From Pseudarthrobacter oxydans (GTDB lineage: Bacteria > Actinomycetota > Actinomycetes > Actinomycetales > Micrococcaceae), in the NCBI RefSeq assembly GCF_013314975.1, contig NZ_JABTYH010000007.1, positions 1 through 64,000 on the forward strand: 64,000 nt of DNA, in the 5' to 3' direction. How positions within the stretch are numbered: the first letter of the stretch is position 1; the number at the start of each line of letters is the position of its first letter. Position numbers and translations under genes: made by a program. Below, piece by piece: positions 1-8,385 of this stretch. The notes beneath the pieces were generated by a model. That model saw only the letters and a list, made by a program, of their open reading frames with translations, searched no databases and had not been told where the DNA came from.

Positions 1-23
1 TAGGGGCCCGCCGGGCGCGGGCC

Positions 24-29
24 TAGACT
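24..29 (+). promoter_or_regulatory. -10 box of a probable leaderless promoter for the GH4 gene
   Basis: TAGACT lies exactly 7 bases before the ATG at 37, the spacing expected when transcription begins at the start codon. No Shine-Dalgarno sequence precedes the ATG. The same TANNNT-N6/7-start layout recurs at several genes in this window. Inference only. Confidence 0.5.
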
Positions 30-36
30 GCTGGTT

Positions 37-1455
37 ATGCGGCTTCTCATTGCCGGCGGCGGGGGTTTCCGGGTGCCGCTGATATACCGGGCGCTGGCCT
101 CCGGACGCTTTGCGGGGATGGTCAGCGAGCTGGTGCTGTACGACGTCGACCCCGTCCGCCTCCAGGCCGTCACCGCCGTCCTGCACAGCATGCCGGGCGG
201 TCCGGGTGCCTGGGTTCCGGTGCACGCCACCACCAACCTGCCGCAGGCGCTGGCGGGCACCGGGATGGTGTTCGCGGCCATCCGGCCCGGCGGTACGGCA
301 GGGCGGGTGGCGGACGAAAGGGTGGCGCAGGACCTTGGCCTGCTGGGGCAGGAGACAACCGGCGCGGGCGGGATCTCCTACGCGCTGCGGACGATCCCGC
401 ACATGCTCAACCTGGCACGGCTGATGAAGGAGCACTGCCCGGAGGCCTGGCTGGTCAACTTCACCAACCCCGCAGGCATGGTCACCGAGGCGCTGCTCCC
501 CGTGATGGGCAGGAAGGTCGTCGGGATCTGCGACTCGGCCGGCGGCCTGGTGCAGCGGGCGGCGCGGGCGGCCGGGGCACCGCTGCCGGAGGGAAGGCTC
601 GACGGCGTGGGCTACTACGGCCTGAACCACCTGGGCTGGCTGTACCGGCTGGAGTACAACGGGCAGGACCTGCTGCCGCGGCTGCTCGCGGATCCTCTGG
701 CGCTGGCCACGTTCGAGGAGGGCCGTCTGTTCCCCCAGCCGTTCCTGGCGGAGCTCGGCGCGCTGCCCAACGAGTACCTCTATTACTACTACCAGCGGGA
801 CGCCGCCCGCGAGGCTATGCGCGCCATGGCCCGGACCCGCGGCGAGACCATCCACAGCCAGCAGGAGGAGCTGTACCCGCGGCTGGCAGGCGCGGGCGCC
901 GATGCGTTCCGGCTCTGGGAGGAAGCGCGCCGGTCCCGCGAGGAGGGCTACCTGGCCGAGGCACGCACCCAGGGCGGGCAGCGGGACGAGGCCGACCTCG
1001 CCGGCGGCGGCTACGAGCGGGTGGCCCTCGCGGCCATGCGTGCCCTGTCCGGAGCGGGTGGCACACAGCTGATCCTGAACACCCGCAACTCCCCCGCGCC
1101 CGTACCGGACACAGCCGCCGGCCAAACCACGGCCCGGCCGGCCGCCCCTGAACCGGCCATTCCGGGGCTGCCGGCGGACGCCATCGTCGAAGTTCCCTGC
1201 ACGGTAACGGCCGACGGCGCGCTGCCGCTGCCCCAGCAGGCTCCCCCGGAACCGCAGCTGGGACTGCTCCGGCAGGTCAAGGAGGTGGAGCGGCTGACCG
1301 TGCGGGCCGCCGTCGAGGGTGACCGCGAAGCCGCCCTTGCGGCGTTCGCCGGGCATCCGCTGGTGGACTCGGAGGCCCTGGCCCATGCCCTGCTGGGCGG
1401 CTACGAGCGGGAGTTCCCCGCGCTCCGGGACCTGTGGCGCCCAGGTGTCAGGTGA
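37..1455 (+). CDS. GH4 family glycosidase (6-phospho-beta-glucosidase type)
   Basis: Predicted NAD- and metal-dependent glycoside hydrolase of family 4, which cleaves (phospho)glucosides in the cytoplasm by an oxidation-elimination route. The 472-residue protein opens with a Rossmann glycine-rich turn (GGGGFRVPLI, residues 7-16), then shows NFTNPAG near residues 141-147 and CDSAGG near 165-170, where GH4 enzymes bind metal and substrate. The C-terminal half keeps the family ending (EVPC near the end of the catalytic part, GGYEREFP at the C-terminus). A Pro/Ala/Thr-rich stretch at about 352-373 interrupts the usual run between ILN and IPGLPADAIVEVPC and looks like an added linker. The exact sugar specificity cannot be read from sequence. 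No transport genes adjoin it; mshA follows 75 bases downstream in the same direction. Confidence 0.8.
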   Translation: MRLLIAGGGGFRVPLIYRALASGRFAGMVSELVLYDVDPVRLQAVTAVLHSMPGGPGAWVPVHATTNLPQALAGTGMVFAAIRPGGTAGRVADERVAQDLGLLGQETTGAGGISYALRTIPHMLNLARLMKEHCPEAWLVNFTNPAGMVTEALLPVMGRKVVGICDSAGGLVQRAARAAGAPLPEGRLDGVGYYGLNHLGWLYRLEYNGQDLLPRLLADPLALATFEEGRLFPQPFLAELGALPNEYLYYYYQRDAAREAMRAMARTRGETIHSQQEELYPRLAGAGADAFRLWEEARRSREEGYLAEARTQGGQRDEADLAGGGYERVALAAMRALSGAGGTQLILNTRNSPAPVPDTAAGQTTARPAAPEPAIPGLPADAIVEVPCTVTADGALPLPQQAPPEPQLGLLRQVKEVERLTVRAAVEGDREAALAAFAGHPLVDSEALAHALLGGYEREFPALRDLWRPGVR

Positions 1456-1530
1456 GGGAGGAGTAGTGTTTTATCGGATGCGCACTCTACCGGCGCTGCC
1501 CGTACACGCCGGTGGCCGGAAGGAGGTCCC

Positions 1531-2796
1531 GTGGCACTGATCCGCAGGGTTGCTTTGCTCTCCCTCCACACCTCCCCCATGGAGCAGCCCGGTTCCGGTG
1601 ACGCAGGCGGGATGAACGTGTACATCCGCGAACTGGCATCGGCGCTGGCGGAAGCGGGCGTCGAGGTGGAGATCTTCACCCGGTCCACCTCGGCCAACCA
1701 GCCCGCCGTCGAACACCCTGATCCGGGCGTCTGCGTGCACAACGTCCTGGCCGGGCCGCTGAAGAAGATTCCGAAGGAAGAGCTGCCGGGCCTGCTGCAC
1801 AGCATGGTGGCGGAGATCGAGCAGATCCGCCGCCGGCAGCCGCATGGCCGCTACGACGTCATCCATTCCCACTACTGGGTGTCCGGGATTGCCGGCCTGG
1901 AGCTGTCCGAGCTCTGGGGCGTGCCGCTGGTCCATACGATGCACACCATGGCCAAGGTCAAGAACCTGCTGCTGGAGTCCGGTGAACAGCCGGAGCCGCG
2001 GCGGCGTGAACTGGGCGAGCACCGCATTGTGGACGGCGCCGCCCGGCTCATCGCCAACACCAGTGCCGAGGCCGCCGAACTGGTCTCGCACTACGGCGCC
2101 ACGTACGACCGGATCGACATTGCCCCGCCCGGCGTGGACCTGGGCACCTTCACGCCTGCCTTCCGGGCACGGTCCAGGGCGGAGCGGGGCATCAATCCCG
2201 GGACGTTCCACCTGGTCTTCGCCGGGCGCATCCAGCGGCTGAAGGGGCCGCAGGTCCTGGTCAAGGCCGCGGCGCTGCTGCGGAAACGCCGCCCGGACAT
2301 CGATCTCCGGGTCACCATCCTGGGCTCGCTGAGCGGCAACAAGGAGTTCAACCTCCGGCGGCTGGTGTCGGAGGCGGAGATGGACGACGTCCTCACGCAG
2401 CTTCCCCCGGTCAAGGCACCTGAGCTTGCGGCCTGGTTCCGCGCGGCGGACGTGGTGGTGATGCCCTCCTTCAGCGAGTCCTTCGGGCTGGTGGCGCTCG
2501 AAGCCCAGGCCTGCGGCACGCCGGTGGTGGCCACGCGCGTTGGCGGGCTGTCGCGGGCCATCTTCCACGGCAGGACCGGCCTGCTGGTGGACGGCCACCA
2601 TGCCGCCGACTGGGCCGACGCGCTCGAGGCCCTGTACGACGACCCCGCCACCCGCGAGGACATGGGACGGGCCGCCGCCATCAGGGCCCAGAACTCGGGA
2701 TGGGCCCGCACTGCTGCGATCACGCTGGAAAGCTATCACGCCGCCGTCGACAACCATGTGGGGACCCGGCTGGTGCAGGCCTTTCCCGCGTCCTGA
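1531..2796 (+). CDS. mshA: GT4 glycosyltransferase, probable D-inositol-3-phosphate N-acetylglucosaminyltransferase MshA
   Basis: MshA joins GlcNAc from UDP-GlcNAc to inositol-3-phosphate, the first step of mycothiol synthesis in Actinobacteria. The 421-residue protein has the GT-B fold signature: N-terminal LSLHTSP followed by GSGDAGGMNVYI (residues 21-32), a central LVFAGRIQRLKGP nucleotide-domain strand, and the GT4 motif ESFGLVALEAQACG near residue 316. The GTG start at 1531 is supported by AAGGAGG 5-10 bases upstream. An inositol-1-phosphate synthase, which makes the acceptor precursor, sits 3 kb downstream at 5992-7077. The MshA family is closely related to sucrose-phosphate-synthase-like GT4 enzymes, so the acceptor is inferred rather than shown. 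Confidence 0.75.
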   Translation: MALIRRVALLSLHTSPMEQPGSGDAGGMNVYIRELASALAEAGVEVEIFTRSTSANQPAVEHPDPGVCVHNVLAGPLKKIPKEELPGLLHSMVAEIEQIRRRQPHGRYDVIHSHYWVSGIAGLELSELWGVPLVHTMHTMAKVKNLLLESGEQPEPRRRELGEHRIVDGAARLIANTSAEAAELVSHYGATYDRIDIAPPGVDLGTFTPAFRARSRAERGINPGTFHLVFAGRIQRLKGPQVLVKAAALLRKRRPDIDLRVTILGSLSGNKEFNLRRLVSEAEMDDVLTQLPPVKAPELAAWFRAADVVVMPSFSESFGLVALEAQACGTPVVATRVGGLSRAIFHGRTGLLVDGHHAADWADALEALYDDPATREDMGRAAAIRAQNSGWARTAAITLESYHAAVDNHVGTRLVQAFPAS

Positions 2797-2874
2797 CAGC
2801 CGGCCTGCCCAAATGACGAGAACCTGATCCGCCCACCAGTTCCGCCGAACCATTCCGCCCAGCGAAGGACAACG

Positions 2875-4551
2875 ATGTCTCCCACCCCCAGTGACCTTGA
2901 GATTGCCCGAGCGGCACGGATCCGGCCCATCGAGGAGGTTGCGGCGGCTGCGGGCATCAATGCGGACGCCCTCGAGCAGTATGGGCGGTACAAAGCCAAG
3001 ATCGATCCTGCCCGGCTGCAGGCTCCTGCCCCTGCCGGGAAGGTGGTGCTGGTCTCGGCAATGTCCCCCACGCCGGCCGGCGAGGGAAAGTCCACCACCA
3101 CCGTGGGGCTCGCCGATTCCCTGGCACGGGCGGGCCACAAGGTGATGATCGCCCTGCGTGAGCCCTCGCTGGGCCCGGTCCTGGGCATGAAGGGCGGCGC
3201 CACCGGCGGCGGCTACTCCCAGGTTCTGCCCATGGACGAGATCAACCTCCACTTCACCGGCGACTTCCACGCCGTCACAGCCGCCAACAACGCGCTGATG
3301 GCCCTGGTGGACAACCACATCTACCAGGGCAACCAGCTCAACATCGACCCTCGGCGCATGACGTTCAAGCGGGTGCTGGACATGAACGACCGCGCCCTGC
3401 GGGAGGTGGTCATCGGTTTGGGCGGGCCCACCCAGGGCGTCCCGCGGCAGGACGGCTTCGACATCACCGTCGCGTCGGAAATCATGGCGGTCTTCTGCCT
3501 GGCCATGGACCTGGCCGACCTCCGCTCCCGGCTCGGCCGGATCACGTTCGGCTACACCTTTGACCGGTCACCGGTGACCGTGGCGGACCTCGGTGTGCAG
3601 GGGGCGCTCACGCTGCTGCTGAAGGAGGCCGTCAAGCCCAACCTGGTGCAGACCATCGCCGGCACCCCGGCCCTGGTTCACGGCGGCCCGTTCGCCAACA
3701 TCGCCCACGGCTGCAATTCGCTCATTGCCACCCAGACGGCCCGGCGGCTGGCGGACATTGTGGTCACGGAGGCGGGCTTCGGCGCAGACCTCGGCGCCGA
3801 AAAGTTCATGGACATCAAGGCACGGACCGGCGGCCTGGCGCCCTCCGCGGTGGTGGTGGTGGCAACGGTACGGGCCCTGAAAATGCAGGGCGGAGTGGCC
3901 AAGGACCAGCTGACCGCACCGAACATCGCCGCGCTGGAAGCCGGCGTGGAGAACCTGCGCCGCCACGTCCGCAACGTCGAGAAGTTCGGGGTGCCGCCCG
4001 TGGTGGCCATCAACAGGTTCTCCTCCGACTCCGCCGAGGAGCTCGACTGGCTGCTGGCGTGGTGCGCGGCGGAGGGAGTGCCGGCCGCCGTCGCCGACGT
4101 GTGGGGACGCGGCGGCGGTGGTGACGGCGGGGATGACCTTGCGGCCCTTGTGGCGAAGACGGTGGCGGGGCCAAACAATTTCCGGCACCTGTACGCGCTG
4201 GGGCTGCCGGTGGAGGACAAGATCCGGACCATCGCCCAGGAAATCTACGGGGCGGACGGGGTGGACTTCTCCGTGCCGGCCCTGAAGCGGCTGGCCGATA
4301 TCGAGCGGAACGGCTGGGGCGGCCTCCCTGTGTGCATGGCCAAGACCCAGTACTCGTTCACCGACGACGCCTCACGCCTGGGCGCCCCGAAGGGATTCAC
4401 CATCCACGTCCGCGACCTCCTGCCCAAGACCGGTGCCGGCTTCATTGTGGCCCTGACCGGAGCGGTGATGACCATGCCCGGGCTGCCCGCTGCCCCGGCC
4501 GCGATGCGCATGGACGTGGACGGCGACGGCAACCCGGTGGGCCTCGCCTGA
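2875..4551 (+). CDS. fhs: Formate--tetrahydrofolate ligase
   Basis: ATP-dependent ligase that makes 10-formyl-tetrahydrofolate for one-carbon metabolism. At 558 residues it has the full family length. The P-loop-like [14 protein letters not shown] (about residues 65-78), [22 protein letters not shown] and the HFTGDFHAV block are all present, as are the conserved [18 protein letters not shown] and the C-terminal [14 protein letters not shown] lies 8-12 bases before the ATG. The gene stands alone; the downstream neighbour is convergent and separated only by the first repeat array. No defect seen. Confidence 0.95.
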   Translation: MSPTPSDLEIARAARIRPIEEVAAAAGINADALEQYGRYKAKIDPARLQAPAPAGKVVLVSAMSPTPAGEGKSTTTVGLADSLARAGHKVMIALREPSLGPVLGMKGGATGGGYSQVLPMDEINLHFTGDFHAVTAANNALMALVDNHIYQGNQLNIDPRRMTFKRVLDMNDRALREVVIGLGGPTQGVPRQDGFDITVASEIMAVFCLAMDLADLRSRLGRITFGYTFDRSPVTVADLGVQGALTLLLKEAVKPNLVQTIAGTPALVHGGPFANIAHGCNSLIATQTARRLADIVVTEAGFGADLGAEKFMDIKARTGGLAPSAVVVVATVRALKMQGGVAKDQLTAPNIAALEAGVENLRRHVRNVEKFGVPPVVAINRFSSDSAEELDWLLAWCAAEGVPAAVADVWGRGGGGDGGDDLAALVAKTVAGPNNFRHLYALGLPVEDKIRTIAQEIYGADGVDFSVPALKRLADIERNGWGGLPVCMAKTQYSFTDDASRLGAPKGFTIHVRDLLPKTGAGFIVALTGAVMTMPGLPAAPAAMRMDVDGDGNPVGLA

Positions 4552-4558
4552 CCCCTGC

Positions 4559-4640
4559 GACGCTCTCTCACTTGATGTCGGCTTTCCATCGACGCTCTCT
4601 CACCTGATGCGGGCTTTCCGGCGATCCTCTCGCACTTCCC
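4559..4640 (+). repeat. Left array of GCTCTCTCAC repeats (three units)
   Basis: Two adjacent 32-base units (4559-4590 and 4591-4622) share GACGCTCTCTCAC-(T/C)TGATG and end GGCTTTCC; a third, shortened unit starts at 4623 (GATCCTCTCGCACTT). A related three-unit array lies in opposite orientation at 5881-5968, so the two bracket the genes at 4600-5868. Both arrays sit where convergent genes meet. The 3' end of the membrane-protein gene at 4600-5157 runs into this array, so its last residues are encoded by repeat DNA. There is no variable spacer, so it is not a CRISPR. Confidence 0.7.
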
Positions 4641-5157
4641 GCGAGTCAGGGACCCGTGCTGAAGGCGCATTTACGGTCACAACGGTCCGCGGCCTCCCGC
4701 CCACGCGGCCTCCCCGCTTCACTGAAACAAAGATCACCGCCGTGCTCAGCACCACGAGTCCGCAGACGAACGCCACGGAGGAGGGGTCGGTGGCGAGCAG
4801 ATCAGGAATGGCACGGCCCGGCACAGTCACTGCGAAGATGAAGGCCACGGCGATGCCGACGTAGCTGCCAATCATGTTTCCCCTATGCGAGGCGATGTTG
4901 CCGCGAACGGCACTGACTAGGCCCAGGGTTACGGTCACGATGGTGAAGGCCGAGAGCCCGTGCAGCCAGCTGAAATGCCCGTCCGACACAATCCAGAAAC
5001 TGCTGAAGCAGACGTAGTACATGGCAGCCACCCAGAAGTAGCCCATGGTGCGGTGGATACGGTCTCGCTGTCGGCGCAGTATCTGCAAGGGCCCGATGGC
5101 CAGCACAAAAAGGGCGCCAACCACGTGGCTGGCAAGTAGAACATTCCCAAGCTCCAT
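4600..5157 (-). CDS. DUF2306-like small integral membrane protein
   Basis: A 185-residue protein with four to five hydrophobic segments between about residues 5 and 145, followed by an Arg-rich soluble tail. Histidines recur at segment ends (SHVVGALFVLAIGPLQ, RIHRTMGYFWVAAMYY, FSWLHGLSAFT, IASHRGNMIGSYVG), the layout of DUF2306 membrane proteins whose function is unknown. The gene is divergent from a MerR-like regulator, 93 bases apart, with shared inverted repeats between them, so it is probably that regulator's target. The last about 15 residues (RARIR end) come from the flanking repeat array. Its start is probably leaderless: TATCCT lies 6 bases upstream of the ATG. Confidence 0.65.
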   Translation of the reverse strand: MELGNVLLASHVVGALFVLAIGPLQILRRQRDRIHRTMGYFWVAAMYYVCFSSFWIVSDGHFSWLHGLSAFTIVTVTLGLVSAVRGNIASHRGNMIGSYVGIAVAFIFAVTVPGRAIPDLLATDPSSVAFVCGLVVLSTAVIFVSVKRGGRVGGRPRTVVTVNAPSARVPDSREVREDRRKARIR

Positions 5158-5163
5158 AGCCTT

Positions 5164-5169
5164 AGGATA
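5164..5169 (-). promoter_or_regulatory. -10 box of leaderless promoter for the DUF2306 gene
   Basis: On the minus strand TATCCT ends 6 bases before the ATG at 5157. It overlaps the left arm of the GGATAG-N5-CTATCC palindrome, so a protein bound there would cover the promoter. Confidence 0.5.
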
Positions 5170-5222
5170 GAGCCACTATCCATGCGTGTACATCAGGATA
5201 GCCGGGCCCGAATTTACTATCC
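5165..5222. promoter_or_regulatory. Paired GGATAG/CTATCC operator between divergent genes
   Basis: Four copies of one hexamer alternate in orientation: GGATAG at 5165-5170, CTATCC at 5176-5181, GGATAG at 5196-5201, CTATCC at 5217-5222. They form two inverted repeats with 5-base and 15-base spacers. The first overlaps the minus-strand -10 (TATCCT); the second overlaps a plausible plus-strand -10 (TACTAT, 5215-5220) for the regulator. This fits autoregulation plus control of the divergent gene. The motif arrangement is seen directly; the binding protein is inferred. Confidence 0.65.
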
Positions 5223-5250
5223 ATTGACACGGGCAGGTAAGGAGATCGGG

Positions 5251-5868
5251 ATGCAGCTCAATGAACTGAGTCAGCGGTCAGGAGTCACACCTGCAAGCAT
5301 CAAGTACTACCTGCGCGAGGGTCTGCTGCCGCCAGGTGAGGCCGTTCACGCAACCCGTGCCGAGTATTCAGCCAGGCATCTCGAGCGGCTCGAATTAATC
5401 CAGGCGCTCCGCCAGATCATGGGCCTTAACATCGGGCAGATTCGCGGCCTCGTGAAAATGGCCGACGACGGCGTGCCCCGCCTCGATCTCCTTGCTGCGG
5501 TCCAGCGGGTGGTTCTGGATCTTGGAAACTACACCACGTCGATCGGCGGGGAAGCGGCAGAGGCGACTGACGCCGTCGTGCGTCTCCGCGGTTGGCCGGA
5601 TTCCGCAAGTGACGCCCGGAACGCCCTCACTGCCCACCTGGAGCTGATGGCGGGCCTCAAGATTCCTGTATCTGAGACAGTGCTGGATGCGTACAGCAAG
5701 GCGATGGACGACGTGGCCGGACTCGACATTGCCGCAACGACCGCCCCGGAGAGCACCGACAGGCTCATCCTCACTGCCGCTGTCGGCATGCATATGCACA
5801 GCCAGCTTCTCCTTAAACTCCTGGCACTCGCCCAAGCCAGCCACGCCATCCGCCGTTACCAGCGTTAA
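5251..5868 (+). CDS. MerR-family transcriptional regulator
   Basis: A 205-residue DNA-binding protein. Residues 1-30 (LNELSQRSGVTPASIKYYLREGLLPP) are a classic MerR winged-helix start, and the GLNIGQIRGLVKM segment continues the domain. The C-terminal half is helical, ligand-binding or dimerising, with no recognisable metal-binding cysteines. A longer reading from 5182 is possible, but AAGGAG at 5239-5244 sits 6 bases before the ATG at 5251 and the MerR domain begins there, so 5251 is chosen. It is divergent from a membrane-protein gene and shares an inverted-repeat operator with it. Ligand unknown. Confidence 0.8.
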   Translation: MQLNELSQRSGVTPASIKYYLREGLLPPGEAVHATRAEYSARHLERLELIQALRQIMGLNIGQIRGLVKMADDGVPRLDLLAAVQRVVLDLGNYTTSIGGEAAEATDAVVRLRGWPDSASDARNALTAHLELMAGLKIPVSETVLDAYSKAMDDVAGLDIAATTAPESTDRLILTAAVGMHMHSQLLLKLLALAQASHAIRRYQR

Positions 5869-5880
5869 AGGAGCGGCGCT

Positions 5881-5968
5881 CCCCCACCGAAGTGAGAGAG
5901 CGCCGCGTGAAAACCTACATCTAGTGAGAGAGGATCGTCCGGAAACCGCAGTTAAGTGAGAGAGCGTC
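5881..5968 (-). repeat. Right array of GCTCTCTCAC repeats, inverted relative to the left array
   Basis: Read on the minus strand, three units occur: GACGCTCTCTCACTTAACTG (5968 downward), GACGATCCTCTCTCACTAG (5939 downward) and GGCGCTCTCTCACTTCGG (about 5904 downward). Each is followed by a GG-T-rich tail resembling the left array. Spacing is 29-34 bases. It lies between the convergent ends of the MerR and inositol-phosphate synthase genes, so a 3'-end or terminator-linked role is possible. Confidence 0.65.
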
Positions 5969-5991
5969 CCGGGGGCAACCGGACCGAAGGC

Positions 5992-7077
5992 TTAGCGCTC
6001 GAGGTCTCCGCGGATAAAGGCTTCCACCTTTTCGCGGGCGAGGTCGTCGTTGAACTGCTCCGGCGGGGACTTCATGAAGTAGCTCGATGCGGAGAGCAGC
6101 GGGCCGCCGATGCCGCGGTCCAGGCCGATCTTGGCGGCACGGATCGCGTCGATGATCACGCCGGCGGAGTTCGGGGAATCCCAGACTTCCAGCTTGTACT
6201 CAAGTGACACGGGGGCGTCGCCGAAGTTGCGGCCCTCGAGGCGGACGAAGGCCCACTTGCGGTCGTCGAGCCACTGGACGTAGTCGGACGGGCCGATGTG
6301 GACGTCCTTGGCGGCCAGTTCGGCCTCGACGTTGGAGGTGACGGCCTGGGTCTTTGAGATCTTCTTGGACTCCAGGCGGTCGCGCTCCAGCATGTTCTTG
6401 AAGTCCATGTTGCCGCCGACGTTCAGCTGGTACGTGCGGTCCAGGGTGACGCCGCGGTCTTCGAAGAGCTTAGCCATGACGCGGTGCGTGATAGTGGCGC
6501 CGATCTGGCTCTTGATGTCGTCGCCCACGATCGGGACGCCAGCGGCGGTGAACTTGTCAGCCCATTCCTTGGTACCGGCGATGAAGACAGGCAGGGCGTT
6601 CACGAAGGCCACGCCGGCGTCAATTGCTGCCTGGGCGTAGAACTCGGCTGCTTCCTGCGATCCGACGGGCAGGTAGCAGACCATCACGTCAACCTTGGCG
6701 TCCTTGAGCGCCTGCACAACGTCGACGGGCTCTTCGGTGGACTGCTCGATGGTCTCGAGGTAGTACTTGCCGAGCCCGTCGAGGGTGTGGCCGCGCTGGA
6801 CGGTGACACCGGTGGGCGGCACGTCGGCGATCTTGATGGTGTTGTTTTCGCTCGCCAGGATGGCATCGGAAAGGTCAACGCCGACCTTCTTGCCATCAAC
6901 GTCAAACGCGGCGACGAACTCAACGTCGCCCACGTGGTACTGGCCGAACTCAACGTGCATCAGGCCCGGGATCGTGGCCTTGGGGTCGGCATCCTTGTAG
7001 TAGTGGACGCCCTGGACCAGCGAAGCGGCGCAGTTGCCTACGCCGACGATTGCAACACGAATCGGATGTGAAGACAC
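5992..7077 (-). CDS. ino1: Inositol-1-phosphate synthase (actinobacterial type)
   Basis: Converts glucose-6-phosphate to inositol-1-phosphate with an internal NAD cycle; inositol feeds mycothiol and phosphatidylinositol synthesis. The 361-residue protein starts [22 protein letters not shown], a Rossmann motif typical of the family, and contains [16 protein letters not shown] and [11 protein letters not shown], conserved substrate-binding blocks. A longer reading from 7218 exists, but AAAGGAG just upstream and the Rossmann strand point to the GTG at 7077. Pairs functionally with the MshA-like gene at 1531-2796. Confidence 0.9.
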   Translation of the reverse strand: MSSHPIRVAIVGVGNCAASLVQGVHYYKDADPKATIPGLMHVEFGQYHVGDVEFVAAFDVDGKKVGVDLSDAILASENNTIKIADVPPTGVTVQRGHTLDGLGKYYLETIEQSTEEPVDVVQALKDAKVDVMVCYLPVGSQEAAEFYAQAAIDAGVAFVNALPVFIAGTKEWADKFTAAGVPIVGDDIKSQIGATITHRVMAKLFEDRGVTLDRTYQLNVGGNMDFKNMLERDRLESKKISKTQAVTSNVEAELAAKDVHIGPSDYVQWLDDRKWAFVRLEGRNFGDAPVSLEYKLEVWDSPNSAGVIIDAIRAAKIGLDRGIGGPLLSASSYFMKSPPEQFNDDLAREKVEAFIRGDLER

Positions 7078-7173
7078 GGAACTCCTTTGAGGACAAACGT
7101 CAGCCCGCCGGCGTCGCGTCCGGGAGGGGACGACGGCGGCGCGGCAGGCTCTGCGCCAAAACGGCGCCTTTTC

Positions 7174-7179
7174 ATAGTA
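7174..7179 (-). promoter_or_regulatory. Possible -10 box upstream of ino1
   Basis: TACTAT on the minus strand, about 95 bases before the GTG at 7077 and just after the aldo/keto reductase terminator. No clear -35 box was found, so support is weak. Confidence 0.3.
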
Positions 7180-7184
7180 ACCAA

Positions 7185-7222
7185 CAGAGTGGGACGCGGG
7201 GTTGTTCCCTTGTCCCACTCTG
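7185..7222 (-). terminator. Terminator after the aldo/keto reductase gene
   Basis: Perfect 11-base stem CAGAGTGGGAC / GTCCCACTCTG at 7185-7195 and 7212-7222, loop 16 bases, followed on the minus strand by TTGGTTACT. Lies directly between the stop of the reductase gene and the ino1 promoter region. Confidence 0.6.
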
Positions 7223-7241
7223 CGGAATCACCGTAACCGAA

Positions 7242-8282
7242 TCAGGCCGGCTGCTTCCAAAGGTTGATGTCGGATTCCACCGCGAACTCGTCGATGGCGT
7301 TCAGCTCATCGGCGGTGAACGCCAGGTTGTTGATGGCGGACAGGGTGTCCTCCAGCTGGGTGACGCTGGACGCGCCCACCAGGGCCGACGTCACGGGCGA
7401 ACCCTTGGGCTGGTCCCGCAGGATCCATGCAATGGCCATCTGGGCGAGGGACTGTCCGCGCCCGGCGGCGATGGCGTGCAGGCCGCGGATCCGCTCCAGC
7501 TTCTCCTCGGTGATCGCATCCTCGGAGAGGAAGCGGGCCTTGGCTGCCCGGGAATCTGCGGGGATGCCGTTGAGGTACCGGTCGGTGAGCATGCCCTGTG
7601 CGAGCGGGGAGAAGGCGATGGAGCCTGCCCCCACCTGGTCCAGCGCTTCGTAGAGGTTGGGCGAACCGTTCTCCGTCCACCGGTTGAGCATCGAGTAGCT
7701 GGGCTGGTGGATGAGCAGCGGCGTCCCCAGGTCCTTCAGGATGCGCGCGGCCTCAATGGTCTGCTCCGGGGTGTAGGAGGAGATGCCCGCGTACAGTGCC
7801 TTGCCTGAACGGACGGCGTAGTCCAGGGCGCCCATGGTCTCTTCCATCGGCGTTTCCGGATCCGGCCTGTGGCTGTAGAAGATGTCCACGTAGTCCAGGC
7901 CCATTCGTTGCAGCGACTGGTCCAGGCTGGAGATGAGGTACTTGCGGGAGCCCCACTCACCATACGGGCCGGGCCACATGTAGTAGCCGGCCTTGGTGGA
8001 GATGACGAGTTCGTCCCGGTAGGGCCTGAAGTCGTCTTGGAGGTGCCGGCCGAAGTTCGTTTCGGCGGACCCGTCCGGCGGGCCGTAGTTGTTGGCGAGG
8101 TCGAAGTGGTTGACGCCGAGGTCGAACGCGCGGCGCAGGATGGCGCGCTGTTCGTCGAAGCGCTTGTCATCGCCGAAGTTGTGCCACAGGCCGAGCGAGA
8201 TGGCGGGGAGCTTGAGTCCGCTGCGGCCGACGCGGCGGTAGGGCATGGATTCGTAGCGGTCTTCCGCCGCGGAATAAGTCAT
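7242..8282 (-). CDS. Aldo/keto reductase, YghZ-like (L-glyceraldehyde-3-phosphate reductase type)
   Basis: NADPH-dependent cytoplasmic oxidoreductase of the AKR superfamily, 346 residues from the chosen ATG. The catalytic tetrad is visible: Asp and Tyr in FDLANNYGPP, Lys in ISTKAGYY, His in YSHRPDPETPMEE. The GPYGEWGSRKYL block after the Lys strand is typical of the YghZ/Gpr subgroup that reduces L-glyceraldehyde-3-phosphate and methylglyoxal. The reading frame extends to 8465, but the family N-terminus (YRRVGRSGLKLPAISLGLW) fits starts at 8282 or 8291. Physiological substrate is not shown. Confidence 0.85.
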   Translation of the reverse strand: MTYSAAEDRYESMPYRRVGRSGLKLPAISLGLWHNFGDDKRFDEQRAILRRAFDLGVNHFDLANNYGPPDGSAETNFGRHLQDDFRPYRDELVISTKAGYYMWPGPYGEWGSRKYLISSLDQSLQRMGLDYVDIFYSHRPDPETPMEETMGALDYAVRSGKALYAGISSYTPEQTIEAARILKDLGTPLLIHQPSYSMLNRWTENGSPNLYEALDQVGAGSIAFSPLAQGMLTDRYLNGIPADSRAAKARFLSEDAITEEKLERIRGLHAIAAGRGQSLAQMAIAWILRDQPKGSPVTSALVGASSVTQLEDTLSAINNLAFTADELNAIDEFAVESDINLWKQPA

Positions 8283-8335
8283 GTGTTCCATCCTGCCAGC
8301 TGTGACCCGCGCAACAGGCCAGGGCGGAAAAGTTA

Positions 8336-8363
8336 CGCCGCGGGCTGACATCAGCCCGCGGCG
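8336..8363 (-). terminator. Terminator after treZ
   Basis: GC-rich hairpin with arms GCCGCGGGCTGA (8337-8348) and TCAGCCCGCGGC (8351-8362), nearly no loop, followed on the minus strand by GTAACTTTTCC. It ends the glgX-treY-treZ operon. Confidence 0.65.
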
Positions 8364-8385
8364 CAACACTGGCCGAAATGGAGCG

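Noticed and set aside
1471-3318. Long minus-strand frame of 615 residues opposite mshA and fhs
   Set aside because: It is the mirror of two well-conserved genes, has Gly/His/Arg-rich composition typical of antisense frames in high-GC DNA, and matches no family.
4559-4640. CRISPR array
   Set aside because: The 32-base units abut directly with no variable spacers, only about three units exist, and there are no cas genes.
5224-5229. TTGACA as a -35 box for the MerR gene
   Set aside because: A -10 at the right distance would fall on the start codon with no TANNNT match; the upstream TACTAT fits better.
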